DNA from: Devosia marina
GTDB taxonomy: Bacteria; Pseudomonadota; Alphaproteobacteria; Rhizobiales; Devosiaceae
Length of the DNA: 64,000 nucleotides
Direction of reading: 5' to 3'
Assembly: GCF_009758415.1 (NCBI RefSeq)
Contig: NZ_WQRF01000001.1
Location: 372,001-436,000 of the forward strand
Shown: piece after piece, positions 17,332 to 26,591 of the stretch
Layout: each line of letters starts with the position of its first letter
How positions within the stretch are numbered: the first letter of the stretch is position 1
Program-made: the position numbers and the translations under genes
Notes under the pieces: model-generated
What the model saw: the letters and a program-made list of their open reading frames with translations, nothing else
Databases searched by the model: none
Told to the model about the DNA's origin: nothing

Positions 17332-17970
17332 ATGGATTTTCAGCGCCGCGGCGTCATGCTGGTGATTGCCTCTCCGTCAGGCGCTGGGAAATCATCGATT
17401 TCGCGCTCACTGTTTCAGCAGGACCCCAATATCCGCCTGTCAGTCTCGGTGACCACGCGTGCCCGCCGCAGCGACGAGGTGGACGGCACGCATTACCATT
17501 TTATCGACGTGCCCACCTTCAAGCGCATGCAGGCCGATGACGGACTGCTCGAATCCGCTGAGGTGCATGGCAATTTCTACGGCACGCCGCGCGCCCAGGT
17601 GGAAGAGCAGCTTACGGCAGGTAACGACATTCTCTTCGATGTCGATTATCAAGGCACCCTGCAGCTCTATGAGAAATGCCGCCAAGATATGGTAACGGTG
17701 TTCATACTCCCGCCTACAATTGAGGAGTTGCGGGCCCGGCTTGAGCGTCGCGCGCAGGATAGCGTGGGCACCATTGAGAAGCGCCTGCGCAATGCCCGCA
17801 TCGAACTCGATCACGCGGGTGAATACGAATATGTCATCATCAACCGCGATTTGGAGCAGTCTGTCCAAAACGTCCGCTCGATCCTCGCGGCGGCCCGTCT
17901 CAAGCGCGAGCGTCAAACCAATTTTGAGAGCTTCGTCAAGGGCTTGCAAAGTCAGATCGATTCTCTTTGA
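17332..17970 (+). CDS. gmk: Guanylate kinase
   Basis: Gmk phosphorylates GMP to GDP with ATP. The 212-residue protein has the P-loop ASPSGAGKSSISRSL near residue 16, the GMP-binding SVTTRARRSDEVDGTHYHF near 40, and YGTPRAQVEEQ near 84. I chose ATG 17332, preceded by GAGTGGG, since the upstream in-frame extension of 22 codons overlaps the end of yicC and has no family match. It ends the operon and is followed at once by repeat copy B. Confidence 0.96.
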   Translation: MDFQRRGVMLVIASPSGAGKSSISRSLFQQDPNIRLSVSVTTRARRSDEVDGTHYHFIDVPTFKRMQADDGLLESAEVHGNFYGTPRAQVEEQLTAGNDILFDVDYQGTLQLYEKCRQDMVTVFILPPTIEELRARLERRAQDSVGTIEKRLRNARIELDHAGEYEYVIINRDLEQSVQNVRSILAAARLKRERQTNFESFVKGLQSQIDSL

Positions 17971-17973
17971 TCC

Positions 17974-18046
17974 GTGCCTAAGGGCAAATTCGCTCCACCG
18001 GAGCGAATTTGGCTGAAAAGGCCATGAGAGCTATGCTCGAATGGCG
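17974..18046 (+). repeat. Dispersed two-hairpin palindromic element, copy B
   Basis: Beginning three bases after the gmk stop, the first palindrome is a perfect 11-base-pair stem (17986-17996 with 18000-18010, AAATTCGCTCC) with a 3-base ACC loop. The second unit at 18020-18046 (GGCCATGAGAGCTATGC...ATGGCG) can fold with GCCAT/ATGGC outer and GAGC/GCTC inner pairs. It shares nearly the whole sequence with copy C and much with copy A. Confidence 0.85.
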
Positions 18047-18135
18047 GGCGCTTGCCACAAAGCCGATCCAAAACTCAGCAGTCGGGCGGCAATCTCGGGA
18101 TTTGTGATGCTGATGCTGAATTGCCGTTGCGCCCC

Positions 18136-19365
18136 ATGACCGCCCCCGCCATCCAGCGCGGCACAGCCGAATTTGTCCGCGCCAATATCGCTTTCTTCCT
18201 CGCCGCTTTTTCGGTCTTCGCATCGCTCTATTCGGTGCAGCCGCTGCTGCCCATGTTCGCGCAATATTGGGTGCGCGATGCGGGCACCGCTTCGCTGGCG
18301 CTATCAGCCACCACGGCCACCATGGCGCTGGCATTGATCCCGGCCAGCATGCTGGCCGACCGGCTCGGACGGCGGCGGCTGATCGTCGGTGCCCTGCTGG
18401 CAACGGCCATTCTGGGCGCATTGCTGCCCTTCACCCAAGTATGGTGGCAGCTCATCACCCTGCGCACATTGATGGGCCTGACCCTGGCCGGTGTGCCGGC
18501 GGTTGCCATGGTCTATCTATCCGAGGAAATGGACCCGGAGGCGCTGGGCTATTCCATGGGGCTCTACATTGGCGGCACCGCGATTGGTGGCATGGCCGGG
18601 CGCGTCATCTCCGGCGTTCTGTCGGACTGGCTGGGCTGGCGCCTGGGCACCGGCATACTGGCCAGCCTCATCGTGGCCGCAGCCATCGCCGTTGCTGTCC
18701 TGCTGCCCCGGCCACGTCATTTCGTGCGCGATCCGATCCGGCTGCCGGACCTCTGGCGCCGCTGCCGGGCCAGTTTTGACGATGCGGCGCTGCCCTGGCT
18801 ATTTGCCAGTTCCTTCCTGCTGATGGGCGGATTTGTCACGCTCTACAATTATGCCGGCTTCCGCCTGGCCCTGCCACCATTCGACCTCAGCCACGCTGCC
18901 ATCGCTGCGATCTTTCTTGTGTACCTGCTGGGTGGCGTCAGCTCGACCTGGGCAGGGGGTCTGTCGCAGCGTCTGGGGCGAAGAAAGGTGTTCTGGGCGC
19001 TGGTAGCGCTGATGGGGACGGGCATGGCTGTCACGATGATCGAGGATACCATTGTCATCATCATTGGTCTGGCCATTGCGACAACGGGATTTTTCGCAGC
19101 GCATGGTGTTGCCAGCGCCTGGGTCACCCGCCGCGCCAGGATTGGCAAGGCGCAGGCCTCGGCCATCTATCTGGTGGCCTATTACCTCGGTGCCTCGATC
19201 CTGGGCACGCTGGGTGGCTATGCCTGGACGGCCTGGGCCTGGCCCGGTGTCATGCTGGTCAGCGGCGGCGCGGCGATATTGGCGCTGCTGGTGGCCATCA
19301 GGCTGATCTTCGTGACGCCCTTGCCGGTGCCGGAAAAGCCCGCAGTGCCATCGCCTCTCCTCTGA
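18136..19365 (+). CDS. MFS transporter (YnfM-like)
   Basis: This is a 409-residue major facilitator superfamily protein with about 12 transmembrane helices. The MFS A-motif is seen as MLADRLGRRRLIVG near residue 80, the second-half repeat as GGLSQRLGRRKVFWAL near 275, and the conserved YSVQPLLPMFAQ in helix 1. The pattern is that of the YnfM/arabinose-efflux group; the substrate is unknown. I place the start at ATG 18136 because the upstream 28 codons are polar and run into repeat copy B. No clear ribosome site is present. It converges on rsmA with an 11-base gap. Confidence 0.8.
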   Translation: MTAPAIQRGTAEFVRANIAFFLAAFSVFASLYSVQPLLPMFAQYWVRDAGTASLALSATTATMALALIPASMLADRLGRRRLIVGALLATAILGALLPFTQVWWQLITLRTLMGLTLAGVPAVAMVYLSEEMDPEALGYSMGLYIGGTAIGGMAGRVISGVLSDWLGWRLGTGILASLIVAAAIAVAVLLPRPRHFVRDPIRLPDLWRRCRASFDDAALPWLFASSFLLMGGFVTLYNYAGFRLALPPFDLSHAAIAAIFLVYLLGGVSSTWAGGLSQRLGRRKVFWALVALMGTGMAVTMIEDTIVIIIGLAIATTGFFAAHGVASAWVTRRARIGKAQASAIYLVAYYLGASILGTLGGYAWTAWAWPGVMLVSGGAAILALLVAIRLIFVTPLPVPEKPAVPSPLL

Positions 19366-19376
19366 AGGGCGGAGAG

Positions 19377-20228
19377 TTAGCCTTCCGCTCTTAACCCCGG
19401 CAAAGCCCGCGCCATGGCGAGGAAGGCTTCGATGGGCAGGGTTTCGGCCCGTTCGTCGCCCTTGAGGTCTGCAGCGGCCAGCAGGGCCTCCACCGGCACG
19501 CCGAGCGATTTCAGCGACTGCCGCACCATTTTGCGGCGCTGGCCGAAGGCGGCCTTGGTCACCTGTTCGACCAGCCTGACCGGCAATCCCTCTTCGACGG
19601 GCTTGGGCACGATGTGCACCACGGCCGAAGTGACGCTGGGCGGCGGCACGAAAGCCTGCTTGCCGACATTGAAGGCGATGCGGGCGTCAGCCCGCCAGCC
19701 GGCCAGGACGCCGAGGCGCCCATAGTGATTGTCGCCGGGCCGGGCCACGATCCGCTCGGCCACCTCACGCTGGAACATCAGCGTCAGGCTTTCGAAAAAG
19801 GGCGGCCATGGCTCCATGGTCAGCCAGCCGGTGAGAAGCTGGGTGCCGATATTATAGGGCAGATTGGCGACGATCCGCGTCGGACCGTCAGCCAGCAGGC
19901 GATAGTCCATCTCCATGGCATCGCCGCCAATCACGGTCAGCCGACCTGGATAGGCGTCGGACACTTCGGCCAGGGCCGGCAGGGCGCGCGCGTCGCGCTC
20001 AATGGCGATGACCTCGCGGGTCCCTTCGGCGAGCAGGGCACGGGTCAGCCCGCCGGGGCCGGGACCAACCTCAATCACCCGCACGCCTTCGAGTGAGCCG
20101 CCGACACGGGCGATGCGCGCGGTCAGGTTGAGATCGAGCAGGAAATTCTGCCCCAACTCCTTTTTGGCGCGCAGGCCGTGGGCGTTGATGACCTCGCGCA
20201 GCGGGGGAAGGTTATCGATCTGGCTCAT
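19377..20228 (-). CDS. rsmA: 16S rRNA dimethyladenosine transferase
   Basis: RsmA (KsgA) dimethylates two adjacent adenosines near the 3' end of 16S rRNA. The 283-residue protein has the signature [20 protein letters not shown] near residue 20, the SAM-binding [15 protein letters not shown] near 50, and the catalytic [14 protein letters not shown] (NLPY) near 120. The C-terminal helical domain is complete. Its ATG overlaps the pdxA stop by 4 bases, so the two genes are coupled, as in many proteobacteria. Confidence 0.96.
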   Translation of the reverse strand: MSQIDNLPPLREVINAHGLRAKKELGQNFLLDLNLTARIARVGGSLEGVRVIEVGPGPGGLTRALLAEGTREVIAIERDARALPALAEVSDAYPGRLTVIGGDAMEMDYRLLADGPTRIVANLPYNIGTQLLTGWLTMEPWPPFFESLTLMFQREVAERIVARPGDNHYGRLGVLAGWRADARIAFNVGKQAFVPPPSVTSAVVHIVPKPVEEGLPVRLVEQVTKAAFGQRRKMVRQSLKSLGVPVEALLAAADLKGDERAETLPIEAFLAMARALPGLRAEG

Positions 20229-21226
20229 GTTTTGGGGGCCGTCATGGTATGCGCCATGGCCAGGGCCGCGGCAAAACTGGAAACAGAGGCCTTGCCGGTG
20301 CCGGCCAGGTCGAATGCGGTGCCGTGGTCGGGCGAGGTGCGCACGATGGGTAGGCCGAGCGTGACATTGACGCCGGCATCGAAGGCCACGGTCTTGATCG
20401 GGATCAACGCCTGATCGTGATACATGGCCAGCACCGCATCATATTGCCGCCAATGTGGCGGATGAAACAGCGTGTCCGCGGGCAGCGGGCCGACAACCTC
20501 TATGCCATCGGCCACCGCGTCGGCAATGGCCGGCGCGATGATCTCCACGTCTTCGCGGCCGATCGAGCCGCCCTCGCCGGCATGGGGGTTGAGCCCTGCC
20601 ACCGCGATGCGGGGATTTTCAATATGAAATCGCTGCCGCAGATCATGGGCCATCACCCGCAGCGTATCGAGGATCAGCTTGCGGCTGATCAGCCCCGGCA
20701 CATCCTTGATCGGTACGTGAATGGTCAGCGGCACGGCGCGCAGATCTTCATGCGCCAGCATCATCACCGGTAGCCGAGGCTTGCTGCCCATGGCGCAAAG
20801 ATCGGCCAGAAATTCGGTATGGCCGGGATATCGGAACCCGGCATGGTAGAGCGCACCCTTGTGAATGGGGGCCGTCACAACCCCCCGGCAATGTCCCGTC
20901 ATGGCCGCCTGCACGGCTTCGGAGATGGCATTGATGACGACGGGGGCGGCGTGTTCATCGGCTACGCCGGGCAGGTCGGCCACCATGCCCTCGATATGCG
21001 CCACGGGCAGTGCCCGCGCAAACGTCTCGGCAGCGGCGTCAGCTCCGACGGCCTCAATCGCGATCTCAAGGCCCAGGCGCTGGGCGCGGGCCTTGAGAAA
21101 ATTGGTGTGTCCGTAAACCACGAAGGGGGTGAGGTTGAGGGCCTGGCGGCGCGCATAAAGCGCCAGGATCAGGTCGGGGCCGATACCAGCCGGTTCCCCC
21201 ATTGTGACGGCCAAAGGCGCAGTCAT
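20225..21226 (-). CDS. pdxA: 4-hydroxythreonine-4-phosphate dehydrogenase
   Basis: PdxA oxidises 4-phosphohydroxy-L-threonine in the DXP-dependent route to pyridoxal phosphate. The 333-residue protein begins [20 protein letters not shown]. It has the conserved metal-ligand histidine region [14 protein letters not shown] near 140, [20 protein letters not shown] near 205, and [17 protein letters not shown] near 275. I use the ATG at 21226 with GGGGGA five bases upstream, rather than a TTG four codons earlier. Confidence 0.95.
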   Translation of the reverse strand: MTAPLAVTMGEPAGIGPDLILALYARRQALNLTPFVVYGHTNFLKARAQRLGLEIAIEAVGADAAAETFARALPVAHIEGMVADLPGVADEHAAPVVINAISEAVQAAMTGHCRGVVTAPIHKGALYHAGFRYPGHTEFLADLCAMGSKPRLPVMMLAHEDLRAVPLTIHVPIKDVPGLISRKLILDTLRVMAHDLRQRFHIENPRIAVAGLNPHAGEGGSIGREDVEIIAPAIADAVADGIEVVGPLPADTLFHPPHWRQYDAVLAMYHDQALIPIKTVAFDAGVNVTLGLPIVRTSPDHGTAFDLAGTGKASVSSFAAALAMAHTMTAPKT

Positions 21227-21317
21227 GCTGTCCCCCAAAGGCGAGGCGGCCGCAAGACAGTGCGGCCGCGAAATGGCCCCCGGAATGGGCCGCTATTCTG
21301 AGCAGGCCGCGATGCGC

Positions 21318-22208
21318 CTACTGGTAGAAGATCTTGGCCTGGCTGCGCAGGCGTTCGAGATAGGCCTCGGCTTCCTTGGCCAGGGCGTCGCCGCCGACAT
21401 CCTCGCGCAGCCCGCCCTTGACGAAGGTCAGGTCTTCGGCTTGCACCTTTTCGCAGATGGCCAGCATGGACAGGCCCGCCTCGATCGCACGCGGCTTGCT
21501 GATGCCCCCCACATTGAGGCCGGCCAGTTCCCGGGCAATCGCATCGGGCATCTGCGTGGCGTGGCGGCGGCCGATATCGACGACGGCGACGTCGGTATAG
21601 GCCAGCGAGAGTTCGACAGCCGTATCGCAGCCGGCAAAGCTTGAGCGAAAACGATTGGCCTGGCCGGACCGGCCACTGCCACCCACAAAGATCACTTCCT
21701 TGAGGATATAGTCGAAGTTCTGGAAATCGGCGATCTGCTCGGCCGCGCGCTGGTCCAGTTCAAGCTCGGAAATCTGCACCTGCGGGGTGATGGCGGCTTC
21801 GGTTACGGCATTCCATGCAATGGCAGCGCGCAGGCGATCCTGCAGCGTCTGGGAGCTGACGCCGCCCTGTTCCAGCATCTGGGTCAGCCGGTCGCGGCTG
21901 ACATTGAGATTGCGGGCAATCTGGAGGAATGCGTCGTCGACCTGCGCATTGGACACATTGATGCCCAACCGCTTGGCCTCCTGGATTTGAATGGCCTCGG
22001 TTATCAATTGCTGGGTCGCGCCGCTGCGGCCGGTATTGTTGCCTTCCATGCGGAAGAGGCGCAGGCGCTGATCAACCTGAATATCGCTGATTGGCTCGCC
22101 ATTGACCGTCACCACGGTCGCCGCCACGGCGGGGGCAATGCCACCCAGGGTCAGGGCAAGTCCGATGAACATCGCGCCGAGGGCGCGCCGAAATTCAGCA
22201 AAGGTCAT
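21318..22208 (-). CDS. SurA N-domain periplasmic chaperone
   Basis: This 296-residue secreted protein has a signal peptide ending near residue 29 (APAVAATVVTVNG) and a SurA N-terminal chaperone domain (about 30-150, VVTVNGEPISDIQVDQRLRL). Unlike enteric SurA it has at most one degenerate parvulin region; the rest (about 155-296) lacks the usual PPIase motifs. In Hyphomicrobiales the gene usually lies between lptD and pdxA and is thought to help outer-membrane protein folding. Here it follows lptG directly. The symbol surA is withheld because the domain set is reduced. Confidence 0.85.
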   Translation of the reverse strand: MTFAEFRRALGAMFIGLALTLGGIAPAVAATVVTVNGEPISDIQVDQRLRLFRMEGNNTGRSGATQQLITEAIQIQEAKRLGINVSNAQVDDAFLQIARNLNVSRDRLTQMLEQGGVSSQTLQDRLRAAIAWNAVTEAAITPQVQISELELDQRAAEQIADFQNFDYILKEVIFVGGSGRSGQANRFRSSFAGCDTAVELSLAYTDVAVVDIGRRHATQMPDAIARELAGLNVGGISKPRAIEAGLSMLAICEKVQAEDLTFVKGGLREDVGGDALAKEAEAYLERLRSQAKIFYQ

Positions 22209-22308
22209 GGTCAGGTCCGCTTGTCTTGTGACGCCTTCAATGCGGCGTCAGAGCCAGTCTTGTCAATTGGGCGATGATTGAGGCCAAAATCGGAACGGCC
22301 CGAACCGG

Positions 22309-23382
22309 TCAGGTCCAGCCATCCTCCTTGCGGAGCAACACTGTTACACCGATGACGATGGCGACAAGGGCAGGGCCTATGGCCGCAAACAGCGGGTCCA
22401 GCACGCCGGTCGCGCCAGCCCGGTCTGCCATTTCGGTGATGATGAAGACGACAAAGCCGAGCACAATGCCATAGAGCACGGCCGGCCCGATCTGCGCGTG
22501 CCGGCTATAGCCGGCGGTAAAGGCAAAGCCGATCAGCAGGGAACCGGTCAGCACCAGCGGCAGGGCCAGCAGCTTGATCAGCCTCATCGAGGTCGAAGCA
22601 TAAATCGAGGGATCGCTGACCCCTCGCTGCAGCAATTGGGCCAGCTCGAAAAATGTCATGTCTTCAGTCGAGGCCAGTTTGAGGCTGATTTCGGCCGCAG
22701 TGGAGCGGGTCGGCACGCGCAGATCACGCATGATCCGCAACGGGCCATCGGGCGTGCGCACGCTGGCTTCGGGAAAGTTCCAGAATCCGCCTTCGAGCAT
22801 GGCTTCATCTGCTTCGATGCGCGGCGTTTCGCTGGGGCCCAAATGAAACAGCGTCACATCTGCCAGCCTTGAGCCGCCCTGCGACATACCGCGCCCCATC
22901 AAAACATAGTGTACCCCATCGCCGCGCTGCTCCAGCCAGACCTCGCCCGGCGGGGTCAACTGCGTCACCTGTCCAGGCGGGGTCGGGGCCAGGTCGCGGT
23001 TGATCGTGGTGCTGATGGTCTCCGCCCCAAGGGCTATCACCAGGCTGGCGACGAACAGCACGGCCACAGGCGCGCGCAGCACGCGCCAGATCGAGAGGCC
23101 ACTGGCCTTGATCACCGTCAGTTCGTGTCGCATCTTGAGGTCGACCAGCCCCAAAATGGTGCCCATCAACACGGTCACGGGCAGGGTCTTGATGGTCCAG
23201 CGCACCGCGCTCATAGCCACCATGACAATGGCCATATGCACGCCGCGCTCGTCGGCCACATGGCTGAACCGCCAAGTGTCGAGCGATTCCACCAGCGCGA
23301 TCAGCCCGTAAAAGATGAACACCGTGGCGGCGATGCGGCTGGTGAGTCGGGCGACAATGACCCTGTCGATATGGTTGATCAT
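22309..23382 (-). CDS. lptG: LPS export permease LptG
   Basis: LptG and LptF form the transmembrane part of the LptB2FG transporter, which extracts lipopolysaccharide from the inner membrane. The 357-residue protein has three N-terminal membrane helices, with the family stretch IKTLPVTVLMGTILGLVDLK near residue 65, a periplasmic beta-jellyroll domain (about 130-265), and three C-terminal helices. Its start overlaps the lptF stop by 4 bases. lptB is not in the window and is usually elsewhere. Confidence 0.92.
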   Translation of the reverse strand: MINHIDRVIVARLTSRIAATVFIFYGLIALVESLDTWRFSHVADERGVHMAIVMVAMSAVRWTIKTLPVTVLMGTILGLVDLKMRHELTVIKASGLSIWRVLRAPVAVLFVASLVIALGAETISTTINRDLAPTPPGQVTQLTPPGEVWLEQRGDGVHYVLMGRGMSQGGSRLADVTLFHLGPSETPRIEADEAMLEGGFWNFPEASVRTPDGPLRIMRDLRVPTRSTAAEISLKLASTEDMTFFELAQLLQRGVSDPSIYASTSMRLIKLLALPLVLTGSLLIGFAFTAGYSRHAQIGPAVLYGIVLGFVVFIITEMADRAGATGVLDPLFAAIGPALVAIVIGVTVLLRKEDGWT

Positions 23383-24446
23383 GCCGGTTTCGCCTCCATC
23401 GGGCGCCGCGGCCAGAGCCGCAGGAGGAGGATGACGCTGCCAGCCAGGATCAGCAGGATCGCGCCTGTGCCGCTGCCAAGCGGGCTATAGGCGCTGATGC
23501 CGCGCTCGCCAAATGCCACGAGCATCACAAATGCCTCGAGTGGCAGCTTGATGCGCATGCGGTTGCCGCTGGGAAAGCCGGCCAGCGCCACGACCAGCAG
23601 GACCAGTCCCAGCACGCGCAGCCCCTCGGCAGAACGGTCGAGCAGGCGTTTGACGATTTCGGGCGACCAGCCGGTTTCGAGCGCCTGGGCGATCAGGCCG
23701 AAACTGTCGGTCTCCGAGAGCACATCGATATAGGCGACCTGCTGGGCCAGGCTTTCAACGCTCACGTCATAGCGGGAAAACCTGATCTCCGAATAGCGGC
23801 CATCGGCCTCGGTGTGCTGCAGCGTGCCCTCGCGCAATTCGAGCACATAATCTTCGCCAACGCTGACCACGCGGGCAGAGGCTGCGATATAAGTGCGGCG
23901 CGTCTCGGGATCGCGCCGGTCATCGGCAAAGAACTCGGTGATTTCCCCGCCATCGGCGCGTCCGCCGATCAGCAACACCACGCCGGGCGTGACCTGGGTG
24001 AACCTGTTCGGCTTGAGCGTCGAGCTGACAAGGTCGGCGGCCACTTCCGCCGACAGCCGGTTGAGCTGCTTGTTGGCAAGCGGCTCCACCACATGGGCGA
24101 GCAGCAACACCATTGCCACCGCAATGCTGCAGGTCACGATGCTGGCCCGCCAGAGCCCGCTCAGCCCGTTGCTGGTGTGGATGATATGCAGCTCGTGGCT
24201 TGTCTGCAGGGCGCTGAGCGCCCGCACCACGCCAATCCCCACGCAGATATAGAAGAAGGACAAGGCCAGCGGCGGCATGGTGTAGAGCGCCTGCAGCGCC
24301 AGCGTGCCAAATCCCTGGCCCTTGACCGAGACGACGTCGAAAGAACGCAGGCAATTGACCAGCCAGAGCAGGAAGCACATGATTCCGAACAGGATCAGCG
24401 CATCGCTGCCAAACAGGCGCGTCAGATAACTGGTCAGTCGTCTCAT
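23379..24446 (-). CDS. lptF: LPS export permease LptF
   Basis: This 355-residue partner of LptG begins MRRLTSYLTRLFGSDALIL. It shows the same arrangement: three N-terminal helices, a periplasmic jellyroll of about 120 residues (VLLIGGRADGGEITEFFADD region), and three C-terminal helices. I chose ATG 24446 because the family N-terminus aligns there; the 27 upstream codons are arginine- and cysteine-rich and unlike LptF. It is the first gene of lptF-lptG-surA-pdxA-rsmA and is divergent from holC across 172 bases. Confidence 0.92.
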   Translation of the reverse strand: MRRLTSYLTRLFGSDALILFGIMCFLLWLVNCLRSFDVVSVKGQGFGTLALQALYTMPPLALSFFYICVGIGVVRALSALQTSHELHIIHTSNGLSGLWRASIVTCSIAVAMVLLLAHVVEPLANKQLNRLSAEVAADLVSSTLKPNRFTQVTPGVVLLIGGRADGGEITEFFADDRRDPETRRTYIAASARVVSVGEDYVLELREGTLQHTEADGRYSEIRFSRYDVSVESLAQQVAYIDVLSETDSFGLIAQALETGWSPEIVKRLLDRSAEGLRVLGLVLLVVALAGFPSGNRMRIKLPLEAFVMLVAFGERGISAYSPLGSGTGAILLILAGSVILLLRLWPRRPMEAKPA

Positions 24447-24618
24447 ATGGGTCCGAAGCTGGCGCCCGCGCAGATTAGCGTGGGATGAATCGCGCCGCAC
24501 CTTGCGGCAGTTCTTGGTTCGGCACAATCTCCCATACCGTCACAGATGAGCCCTCGCGCATGCCAGCATGGCGCGTGGCGAACTGGTGCCGCCAGCGTGC
24601 GGCAGATAATGTGGAGCC

Positions 24619-25074
24619 ATGGCCGAAGTCCTGTTTTATCATCTCGAAACCCGACCGCTCGAGGCGGTCATGCCGCTCCTGCTCGAAAAAACCATCGAGC
24701 GGGGTTGGCGCGCCGTTGTCGAGGTCGGTTCGCGCGAACGCGCCGAGGCGCTGGACGCCCATCTTTGGACCTATCGCGATGACAGCTTCCTGGCGCATGG
24801 CCTGGCCGGTGAGGAACTGGACGCACAGCAACCCATTCTGATCACCACTGAAACCGGCAATCCCAATGGCGCTAGCGTCCGCTTTTTCGCCGATGGTGCC
24901 GTGCCACAATCGGGCGAGGGCTATCAGCGGCTGGTCTATCTGTTCTCGGGTCACGACCCGGCGGCCGTGCAGACGGCGCGCGACGCCTGGAAAGCGCTGC
25001 GGGGCGGCTCTGACACCCTGACCTATTGGCAGCAGGACGCCACCGGCCGCTGGGAAAAGAAGGCCGCGGCATGA
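24619..25074 (+). CDS. holC: DNA polymerase III chi subunit
   Basis: HolC is the clamp-loader-associated chi subunit that binds SSB during replication. The 151-residue protein begins AEVLFYHLETRPLEAVMP. The helix-strand pattern with LLEKTIERGWRAVVEVGSRE (residues 21-40), LDAHLWTYRDDSFLAHG near 49 and QPILITTE near 70 is typical of alphaproteobacterial chi. It is coupled by an ATGA overlap to the YitT gene. pepA, its frequent upstream neighbour, is not here. Confidence 0.93.
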   Translation: MAEVLFYHLETRPLEAVMPLLLEKTIERGWRAVVEVGSRERAEALDAHLWTYRDDSFLAHGLAGEELDAQQPILITTETGNPNGASVRFFADGAVPQSGEGYQRLVYLFSGHDPAAVQTARDAWKALRGGSDTLTYWQQDATGRWEKKAAA

Positions 25075-25688
25075 CGCCAGACCTCTCGACGCCGAGCCGG
25101 CACAAGCTGCACGAAGATATCTTCGCCATGCTGATCGGCACCATGCTGGTATCTCTGGGCATTGCCTTTTATGTGCAGGTCCAGCTCACCACCGGCAGCA
25201 GCGCCGGCCTTGCACTGCTGTTGCAATATATTACCGGCATTCCCTTCGGCTGGCTGTTCTTCGCCATCAACCTGCCATTCTACGCGCTGGCCTGGTGGCG
25301 CATGGGCCTGCCCTTTACCCTCAAGACCATCGCCAGCGTGGCCATGGTATCCTATTTCACCAGCCAGATTCCGGGCTGGATCGGCATTGAACGCATCGAC
25401 CCGCTATTTGCTGCGCTGGTTGGCGGCGGGCTGATGGGGCTGGGCATTCTCTCGCTGTTCCGCCACAAGGCGAGCGTTGGCGGGATCAATATCCTGGCGC
25501 TGTTCCTGCAGGAGAATTTCGGCATCCGCGCCGGCTATTTTCAGCTTGGCGTCGACGCGGTGATCCTGATCATCGCCTTTTTCGTGCTGCCCTTTGACCG
25601 GGTGATCTATTCTATCCTCGGGGCCTTGGTGCTGAACCTGATTATCGCCCTGAACCACCGTCCAGGGCGATATGTCGGTTTCAGCTAA
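25071..25688 (+). CDS. YitT family membrane protein
   Basis: This is a 205-residue membrane protein with five or six hydrophobic helices (about residues 20-40, 45-70, 75-95, 100-120, 125-145, 165-190). The pattern GSSAGLALLLQYITGIPFG followed by INLPFYALAW is that of the YitT_membrane (DUF161) family. The function is unknown. The start at 25071 overlaps the holC stop (ATGA); a frame extension upstream lies inside holC and is rejected. Confidence 0.85.
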   Translation: MTPDLSTPSRHKLHEDIFAMLIGTMLVSLGIAFYVQVQLTTGSSAGLALLLQYITGIPFGWLFFAINLPFYALAWWRMGLPFTLKTIASVAMVSYFTSQIPGWIGIERIDPLFAALVGGGLMGLGILSLFRHKASVGGINILALFLQENFGIRAGYFQLGVDAVILIIAFFVLPFDRVIYSILGALVLNLIIALNHRPGRYVGFS

Positions 25689-25703
25689 GGGGCGGTCGCC
25701 GGT

Positions 25704-26543
25704 TCACTCCTGCCCGGTGTCCTCGCCAGTGTCACCCCAGCCGACGATGTCGTAAACGTAGAGATTGAACATCTCGGCAGCCAGTTCATAGCAATAGGTC
25801 ACTTCGCTGGCGGACGGATCATAATAGGCATTGGCTTCGCCGCACTGCGCGGCCCGGAAGGTTACGGGCTGGGGCAGGGCGTAGGAGCTGGTGATTTCGT
25901 TCGCCGCCCGCTCCAGTATGCCCTGTTCCTTGAGCGCGCTGGCAAACTCTTCGTATTCACCAGCGTCATCATAGACGACCTCGATCGGTGCGCTCTTGTT
26001 GCCGTTGAGTTCATGCGCGGAAAGCAGGCTACCCCAGGACGCCTGCGCCTGTTCATAGGTATAGGCGCAATTCTCCTGCTGGTCGGGATCGAGCTCATAG
26101 ATATCCGCCGTTTCCCCGAAATTGTCGGGGTCGGCGCCGACCATCAGGCAGACCATGGCATAGGCCCGCTGGATATCCAGGCTGTGTTCGGAATAGTAGG
26201 AGAATTCGTCGACGCCCGAACCGGTGGAATTGACCGCGTTGTAGTACCAGCCATCCGAGGCGTCGATCAGGGCATTGAAGGCGTAGTCCTGATCCTCGTC
26301 ATTGAGCAACCAGATGGTTGCCAAAGTGTCGACGGCGTCCTCTTCCTTGCCCAGGACAGGCAGGCCCAGTTCGCCCACCAGCATGTGGCCAACTTCATGG
26401 TAGATGGTGAACGCTGCGTCGTGCATGGCAAAGGCCATAGCATCGCGCAGAATCACGTTCTCCTCATCCTGCGCCAGAGCGCTGCTGGCGCCGAGTGACA
26501 CGCACACGGAAATAGCGGCCAGGGCCGCTGCATATCTGTTCAT
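25704..26543 (-). CDS. Secreted DUF4344 putative metallopeptidase
   Basis: This 279-residue exported protein has a signal peptide ending near residue 24 (ASSALAQDE). A zinc-metallopeptidase motif HEVGH sits near residue 50, and LPVLGKEEDAVD about 10 residues later may supply the third zinc-ligand acid. This HExxH plus G(K)EEDAxD arrangement is what I know as the DUF4344 family. Four cysteines could pair in the periplasm. The substrate is unknown. AGGGGG precedes the ATG. The neighbour at 26592 is a paralog in tandem. Confidence 0.82.
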   Translation of the reverse strand: MNRYAAALAAISVCVSLGASSALAQDEENVILRDAMAFAMHDAAFTIYHEVGHMLVGELGLPVLGKEEDAVDTLATIWLLNDEDQDYAFNALIDASDGWYYNAVNSTGSGVDEFSYYSEHSLDIQRAYAMVCLMVGADPDNFGETADIYELDPDQQENCAYTYEQAQASWGSLLSAHELNGNKSAPIEVVYDDAGEYEEFASALKEQGILERAANEITSSYALPQPVTFRAAQCGEANAYYDPSASEVTYCYELAAEMFNLYVYDIVGWGDTGEDTGQE

Positions 26544-26591
26544 GGTAACCCCCTATGGCAGCGGACCGCCTGTTCCGCCAGACCTCGCCGT

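Noticed and set aside
24619-25074. holC region considered for a leucyl aminopeptidase (pepA) remnant
   Set aside because: No peptidase motifs were found; the 172-base gap before holC is too short to hold a remnant that I can recognise.
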